DNA from: an uncultured Phaeodactylibacter sp. | GTDB taxonomy: Bacteria; Bacteroidota; Bacteroidia; Chitinophagales; Saprospiraceae | Assembly (NCBI GenBank): GCA_913057245.1 | Contig: CAJXNH010000008.1 | Span: 1-64,000 of the forward strand | DNA: 64,000 nt | Reading direction: 5' to 3' | Part shown: positions 59,801-64,000 of the stretch, piece by piece | Layout of the letters: each line of letters opens with the position of its first letter | How positions within the stretch are numbered: the first letter of the stretch is position 1 | Program-made: the position numbers and the translations under genes | The notes under the pieces: generated by a model | Seen by the model: only the letters and a program-made list of their open reading frames with translations | What the model was told of the DNA's origin: nothing | The model's database searches: none

Positions 59801-62800
59801 TGCCGTCCATGGTAGTCCATTCAACGGTACAACCAATACAAGGCTCGCAAAAGCTTCCGCTGAGGGTGACTTGCGGAGTGGCACAGGTCAGGGTGTCTGC
59901 CGGGATGCTGTCCAGGCAAGGCACGCATTTCTGCTGTATGACGGTTACGTCCCGGAAGCTGGAACAGTTATTGGCAGGGTTGGTGACTGTCAAACGCACT
60001 ACGCCCGCCGTGTCCAGTAATACCGCAACACTATCCGCACTATCCAGAATGATCCCGCCTTCCCATTCATAAACGTACTGTGGCCCCTGTGGTACAACAA
60101 AAGCCTGCAACCAAAAAGAGTCCTGCATACAGGGAATGATCGTAGAGCTGAAATTGATATCCGGCAGGTTATTGCTGCGCTGTACGACAACGATGTCTTC
60201 TGCGAAACAGCCATTGGTGCTGTCGATCACGGTCAGGAAATAAGTACTGGCATCATTTACGAAGATGCTGAAGCTGTCTTTGACAAAAGTTTCATCGTCC
60301 AGCTTGGTCCAGGTATAGCCAATGCCTGGGCCAACGGTTGACCCGGTAGCGCTTAAAATCGTTGTAGGTTCCGGGCAGGTCAGGGTGTCTCCCGGGCCGG
60401 CTTCTGCTATGGGGGCAAGGATGTTGGAGGGCACCTCAACCGCCAGAGTGTCGCTGAGGCCGAAGGTGGTATTGGTGGCAATGAGCTGGTAAATGCCCGG
60501 GCAGCGTACAACTGGCTGAAGCGTAGTGCCTCCGGATTCTATACAATCGGGGCCGGGAGAAAGCCAGGTGTAAGTGATATTGGGCCCGGACTCCGTACCT
60601 GCTGCATTCAGGGTGATTGTGGTGATAGCGCAAGTTAGTGTATCGGGTGCCGCAACCTGGAGGGTAGGGCTGCAGTCCAGGGTAGCCACCACGGAAGCGG
60701 TATCCGGGCAGTCGCCGGCGGCGTTATTGGCGATTAAGGTATAAATACCTGCACTATCAATTATGAAGCTAATCCCTCCGGGCGATATCGGTACGCCATT
60801 GAAGAACCAGCTAAATGTGGCACCTTCCGAGGCTGTGGCATCAAGCAGGGCTGTCCCTTCCAGACAGGACAGTGCAATACTGTCCGGTAGAATAGCATTG
60901 GGGCTTAGCGGGTCCAGGATTACGAGAGCGGTATCCTTTGTGGTGCAACCGTTGAGGGTGTCCGTAACGGATAGGATGTAAAACCCATCGCAGGTAGCGG
61001 TAACGTCCTGAGCGGTAGCATCACCGGACAGGCAGGGGCCCGTCCATTCGAAAATAGTATTAAGGGTCGTACTGCCTGCGCCGGTCAGCGTTACCTCGGG
61101 AATGGCACAGCCCAACTCCTGGTCCGGGCCTGCACTGGCGATTGGGAAACTGAAGTCCGCTGCCACAAAAACGGTATCTGAAGCCTCACAGCCCGTGGTA
61201 GTGTTACGTACATGTAAGATATAGTTACCTTGCGCAGCAGCTTCAGCAAACTGTTCACTCACTGGGCCGGAAATACCTTCCGGTGGTCCCGACCAACTAT
61301 AAATTATATCTGCACCCTGACTGCTGCTGTTGCTGCCAATTGATACCGTGGGTTGATAGCAGTTGATGAGCGTATCTGTTCCGGCATCAGCCACAGGGGG
61401 CAGGCTGTCCTGTAGGACTTCCACCTCGGCAATACGGGTGCAGCCGGTCGTGTCATTCTCAATCTCAAGCTGATAGAGGCCTGGGGCATTGACTGTAGGG
61501 GTTAGTGTATTCGTGCCGCTGATAAAGTTGCTATTATCGGCGGAGCTCCATTCAAAGCTAAATCCGGTGCCGGTATCAGAACTGGTACCGTCAAGCATCA
61601 CTTCCGACAAGATACAGTTGAGCCGGAGGGGTGTTGCAATGGCAGCCGTTGGCGATAGGGTGTCTATATTGACAATAGCAAAGGAGGTGTCAAAGCAGCT
61701 ATTCCGGGTATCGGTAACCACCAGCATGTACACGCCTGGACTGGCAACGGTAGCCTGAAGCGTGCTCGTATCCACCAAGCCCGTACCAAAGATTTCCACC
61801 CAGTCGTAGTCGTATTGAGGCCCTGTGCTCGATCCCGTACCATCGAGCGTGACCAGTGTGCTGTCGCAGGTAATCGTGCGGTCGGGGCCGGCAGTAGAAA
61901 AGGGTTGGAGCGTATCCAGGGCTACGGTGGCTACAGCCGTATCCGCGCAGGCGTTTGTGGTATTGGTTACAATAAGCTGATAGGTGCCGGGGGCGTCTAT
62001 GGTTGCATTAAAGCCATCAGTGCTGACCGGAGGTAATGGATCGCCGGACCAGGTATAAAGAATATCTGGCCCGGTGGACGATCCCGTGCCATCAAGGGTG
62101 ATACTGGGTTGGGAACAGTCCAGCGTATCAGGTGTGGCTAAAACAGCATTGGTAACGGTAATATCTTCCTGGACCGCGACAGTAGCGGTATCCCGGCAGC
62201 CATTTAGTGTGTTTTCTGCAGTCAGGGTATAAATGGCCCCTGCATCTACAGTAATATTGAGGGTGTCCGTATCAGTCAGGATGTTGCCGCCTGGGGATGT
62301 CCAGTTGTAAATGGGAGCTGCCCCGGCACCCGTTACAGTTGCTGCAATACCCACAGTAGGCTGGGTACAGGTAATGGTGTCCGGGAGTGGGATTGTGATC
62401 CGTGGCGCAATAGTGTCATAACCAACCTCTATTGTAGCTGAATCCCGGCAATTGGTCAGGGTGTTCTCCACCATCAACTGATAAGTGCCGCCCTGAATGA
62501 CTGTTGGGAAAAGGGTCATACCATCCTGTAAAAGATTGCCGGCAGCGTCCCTCCACTCGTAGGCGAATTCATCTCCGGTGGAGGAGCCGCTCCCATCCAG
62601 GAGAATTTCAGGGTTTAGGCAGGATAATACCGTGTCTGAACCGGGGCTCACAACCGGGAGGGACTGGTCTTCCAGAACAATAGTCATAGACGTGTCACTG
62701 CAGCGATTGTCTATGTCTGTGACCACGAGAAAATAATCACCAGGTTCATTGGCAACTGCGGTAGGCTGGAAAACATCGCTGGTAATATTACCATCAGGTG

Positions 62801-64000
62801 TGAACCAGAAGTACGTGTGGTCCGGATTAGGCACTGCCAATGTTCCCAGAGTGACCTGGCCTTGTGTACAGTTCAGGGTGTCCGGGGGGCCGGCATCTGC
62901 ATCGGGAGGGATGGTGTCAATTTGAACGGTCAGGGTGTCAAAGTCTGTGCAAACGGTCATATCGGTAGACATTTGACTCACTTCCAGTGCATAATCTCCT
63001 GCAAGGTTTGCGGTTTGGGTGGCGTTCGCACCCAACAGTGTACCATCCGGTGCATACCATTGGTAAGTGAGTTGCCCGGAAGGTTCGGAGGTGGTTCCGT
63101 CAAGGTTGACCTCGGTGGTGATGCAGGTCAGGTCAAAGGCAGGGGCGATGCTGGCGTTGGGTGCCAGGACTTCCACCGTTATGTTCAGTGTGCTGTCGCA
63201 GTTTTGAGCAGAGGTTAGAAAGAAGTTATAGCTTCCGGCTTCAGTGAGGAGGCTGTCTCCAACCGAAAAGCCTTCCCCCTCGCAAATGGTGATTGTAGTG
63301 TCTACAATATTGGGCTGCAGTACGGTCAGGTTCAGAATAACGATGCTGTCGCACCCGGAAACAGAAGGCAGGGTGTCGCGGTAAATCCCCGTGGCATTAT
63401 AGGTGTTTGGGCCGACCTCAATGAACTGCCCGGGGCAGAGCGTATCGTTCAGGTGGGTTTCGATTGGAGGCAGTACCGTCAGGTCTATTTGTACCAGGCT
63501 GTCGCACCCGGCAAAACTGAGCAGCTCGATTTCGTAAAAGCCGGAATTGGTCAGTGTGGTGTCTCCCACAACCAAAGTGTCGCCAAGGCAAATGGTATCT
63601 TCAAGCAGCTCGGTGGTTGGAAGTGGCACGATCGTGACCTGAATACAACTGTCGCTCAATTCTCCGCAAAAGCGGGGCTCCAGGCCATCAAGGTTATTCC
63701 TGATGCTGTCTAGTGTAAGCATCCCATCGGGTTCAGGGAGGCTGTCGAGGTCCTCCAATTGGTAGCTTAGCCCACAGATTTGGTAACTGCCCGGTGCAAA
63801 GCCAGTCAGGTCAGGGTGATCAGTAGTGTCAATGAAGATGCCATCCTGCCCCAGGAGGTACGTATAGCCATAGATTGCGGTGTCAGGGTTTTGCCCATTA
63901 TCGAATGCCAGTAGCGGGTCGATATCGAGGAGGGTATCCCCTTCGCAGGTGAGGAGGTCATCTGCAAATAAGTTGCCCCCTTCAGCAAAACAACAGTCCA
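56889..64000 (-). CDS. Giant repeat-rich T9SS-exported surface protein (5' end beyond window)
   Basis: Partial gene: the frame is open from the stop at 56889 through the right edge, giving more than 2,360 residues without an N-terminus. I count 22 Ig/PKD-like repeats of about 75-90 aa, built as LTC-x-VTLDGSGSSTGP-YxW...PGxYxLxVTNxxNGC. Earlier sequence has four shorter Cys-containing units (ETHLNDTLCPGQFIEV). One SprB-like repeat (SCPGDRDGSILLDAVAGGTPPF) precedes the C-terminal gliding-motility/T9SS sorting domain (FSPNGDNNNDLFLLYSRDG; VFDRWGNLVHEA). Predicted cell-surface adhesin or matrix protein. Unit similarity is moderate, so copies are old. Confidence 0.9.
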   Translation of the reverse strand, partial: DCCFAEGGNLFADDLLTCEGDTLLDIDPLLAFDNGQNPDTAIYGYTYLLGQDGIFIDTTDHPDLTGFAPGSYQICGLSYQLEDLDSLPEPDGMLTLDSIRNNLDGLEPRFCGELSDSCIQVTIVPLPTTELLEDTICLGDTLVVGDTTLTNSGFYEIELLSFAGCDSLVQIDLTVLPPIETHLNDTLCPGQFIEVGPNTYNATGIYRDTLPSVSGCDSIVILNLTVLQPNIVDTTITICEGEGFSVGDSLLTEAGSYNFFLTSAQNCDSTLNITVEVLAPNASIAPAFDLTCITTEVNLDGTTSEPSGQLTYQWYAPDGTLLGANATQTANLAGDYALEVSQMSTDMTVCTDFDTLTVQIDTIPPDADAGPPDTLNCTQGQVTLGTLAVPNPDHTYFWFTPDGNITSDVFQPTAVANEPGDYFLVVTDIDNRCSDTSMTIVLEDQSLPVVSPGSDTVLSCLNPEILLDGSGSSTGDEFAYEWRDAAGNLLQDGMTLFPTVIQGGTYQLMVENTLTNCRDSATIEVGYDTIAPRITIPLPDTITCTQPTVGIAATVTGAGAAPIYNWTSPGGNILTDTDTLNITVDAGAIYTLTAENTLNGCRDTATVAVQEDITVTNAVLATPDTLDCSQPSITLDGTGSSTGPDILYTWSGDPLPPVSTDGFNATIDAPGTYQLIVTNTTNACADTAVATVALDTLQPFSTAGPDRTITCDSTLVTLDGTGSSTGPQYDYDWVEIFGTGLVDTSTLQATVASPGVYMLVVTDTRNSCFDTSFAIVNIDTLSPTAAIATPLRLNCILSEVMLDGTSSDTGTGFSFEWSSADNSNFISGTNTLTPTVNAPGLYQLEIENDTTGCTRIAEVEVLQDSLPPVADAGTDTLINCYQPTVSIGSNSSSQGADIIYSWSGPPEGISGPVSEQFAEAAAQGNYILHVRNTTTGCEASDTVFVAADFSFPIASAGPDQELGCAIPEVTLTGAGSTTLNTIFEWTGPCLSGDATAQDVTATCDGFYILSVTDTLNGCTTKDTALVILDPLSPNAILPDSIALSCLEGTALLDATASEGATFSWFFNGVPISPGGISFIIDSAGIYTLIANNAAGDCPDTASVVATLDCSPTLQVAAPDTLTCAITTITLNAAGTESGPNITYTWLSPGPDCIESGGTTLQPVVRCPGIYQLIATNTTFGLSDTLAVEVPSNILAPIAEAGPGDTLTCPEPTTILSATGSTVGPGIGYTWTKLDDETFVKDSFSIFVNDASTYFLTVIDSTNGCFAEDIVVVQRSNNLPDINFSSTIIPCMQDSFWLQAFVVPQGPQYVYEWEGGIILDSADSVAVLLDTAGVVRLTVTNPANNCSSFRDVTVIQQKCVPCLDSIPADTLTCATPQVTLSGSFCEPCIGCTVEWTTMDGNILSAPDSLSVVVDQPGIYTLNATDTLGFSAKVTVNVAEFSSPPEVTLSPNQELNCKDTLATLAVSGMPGTTLSYHWSSENAPLPEGDTLPSIVVDQPGLYAVLVTDLSTGCENTAEVEVVADTVPPLADAGPAQALTCEQPTVTLDGSGSAFGNTIQYAWSGPPANIPGGTTFNPSVNTPGWYELMVTDTTTGCTSLDSVFVSQNTDLPAIPSIPDTVLTCTSPTLLLQGSLPNTTGYSSCWYRLNASGVPTGPCVPTLDIDVSLPGQYGFEVQNDTSGCTSMVTVIVGLDTLAPALEVADTLLFPCNNDSLSITATATPSALVTYQWSSPGGFPVQPPDQPTATVFQPGVYQIQIERQDNGCSATELVWVNADDRIPEVTAGPDTVMTCNNDPIRLSVDINTDSGLSDLQWTTPNGQILSGPQTATPQISEPGWYFISVTDPESGCSAADSTWVADGRIAPEAALTNPGLLTLNCTADSLLLDATATTGGTGTGFSYEWRRGAFNTIGTNAQQWVAEVGNYRLLVQDEGSGCLDTLLFQVDGDFEPPVADLTTPNRLNCTVTSIVLDGTGSESGPNLVYTWLDSNALVLAQDTLRLAVTTPGAYTLQVTNEENGCSALETVEVESDANFPEINIAVPEQLSCSRNNVTLNGSASTGIGPLLFNWAAAAGGVLTGPNGQPTATATAEGLYVLSLTDQSNGCTVVDTIAVSASSPLITDVNWLAQSPSCPGDRDGSILLDAVAGGTPPFLSGINGGALSSDNAFVNLAAGTYSILLEDANGCQWDSTVTITASNGIDIELGPDTTIQLGQQISLSAIVEAGTPDSVWWWPAPGIQEGLSYTVAPTLTTLYQVWAVDVNGCVDQAAVNVKVLKETPVYAPTVFSPNGDNNNDLFLLYSRDGLGSLEVFRVFDRWGNLVHEARDCPLNDEACGWDGMFRGSEIDSDVFTFYAEINLSGGGTTIISGDVLLLR

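Noticed and set aside
57048-63713. Numerous plus-strand frames opposite the giant surface protein
   Set aside because: All are antisense shadows of the repeat-rich coding frame, without start signals or domain features.
56889-64000. CRISPR or DNA tandem-repeat array in the giant gene
   Set aside because: The repetition is at protein level with diverged units; no short, regularly spaced identical DNA repeats.

Overview
The window reads as a chromosomal segment of a Bacteroidota bacterium, most likely of the Saprospiria (Lewinella-like) lineage. The lineage name is inference. The phylum rests on what the sequence shows: many -7 promoter boxes of the Bacteroidota form TAnnTTTG, a TamL lipoprotein paired with TamB, a giant adhesin-like protein ending in a type IX secretion (gliding-motility, CHU_C) sorting domain, LytTR two-component regulators, and a PUR-family nucleic-acid-binding protein. 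No plasmid, prophage or CRISPR array is visible.

Layout. 0.1-7.4 kb: tamB-tamL on the minus strand (outer-membrane assembly). 7.7-12.7 kb: Uma2-like protein, HAD protein, ndk, a DHH phosphoesterase, an FKBP lipoprotein, and prfB with its programmed +1 frameshift. 12.7-13.3 kb: non-coding, with hairpins and a duplicated 66-bp repeat. 13.3-19.2 kb: a membrane protein, pfkA, a BadF-type sugar kinase, a CcmC/CcsA-like protein, and an FMN glutamate-synthase-like gene whose C-terminus has been put out of frame by one missing base. 19.2-28.5 kb (minus): FRG protein, LytT/LytS-type pair, 2-hydroxyacid dehydrogenase, ArsA-type ATPase, DUF547, a haem-binding DUF3365 lipoprotein, persulfide dioxygenase, a small helical protein and a CBS protein. 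28.9-43.9 kb: membrane proteins, a membrane-bound LytTR regulator, GNAT and SnoaL-like proteins, cydAB, AraC, an inward-rectifier-type K+ channel, a MITE-like element, SulP, a Crp/Fnr regulator, a methyltransferase, a rhodanese-like protein and ArsR. 44-49.5 kb: tRNA-Leu(GAG), fbp, an ABC exporter half, a lipoprotein, the PUR protein, a run of hairpins and a small beta-barrel. 50-56.9 kb: a vWA-like membrane protein, a secreted protein labelled 'asparagine synthetase B' in relatives, an HtrA protease, a PNPOx-family protein, a probable small RNA and MarC. 56.9 kb to the right edge: a repeat-rich T9SS protein of more than 2,360 residues, open at its 5' end.

How parts fit. The 24-43 kb stretch is rich in redox and sulfur genes: cytochrome bd, persulfide dioxygenase, SulP, rhodanese-like protein, ArsR, Crp/Fnr and a CXXCH lipoprotein. 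Three palindromes of the form GTGAnnnnnnTCAC each sit with their centre exactly 33 bp upstream of the centre of a -7 box. They lie upstream of the persulfide dioxygenase, of sulP (next to the Crp/Fnr gene), and of a gene-free stretch at 55.8-56.06 kb. That third stretch has a strong -7 box, three stem-loops and a strong intrinsic terminator, but no convincing protein gene. The best new candidate here is therefore a Crp/Fnr-controlled small RNA of about 260 nt.
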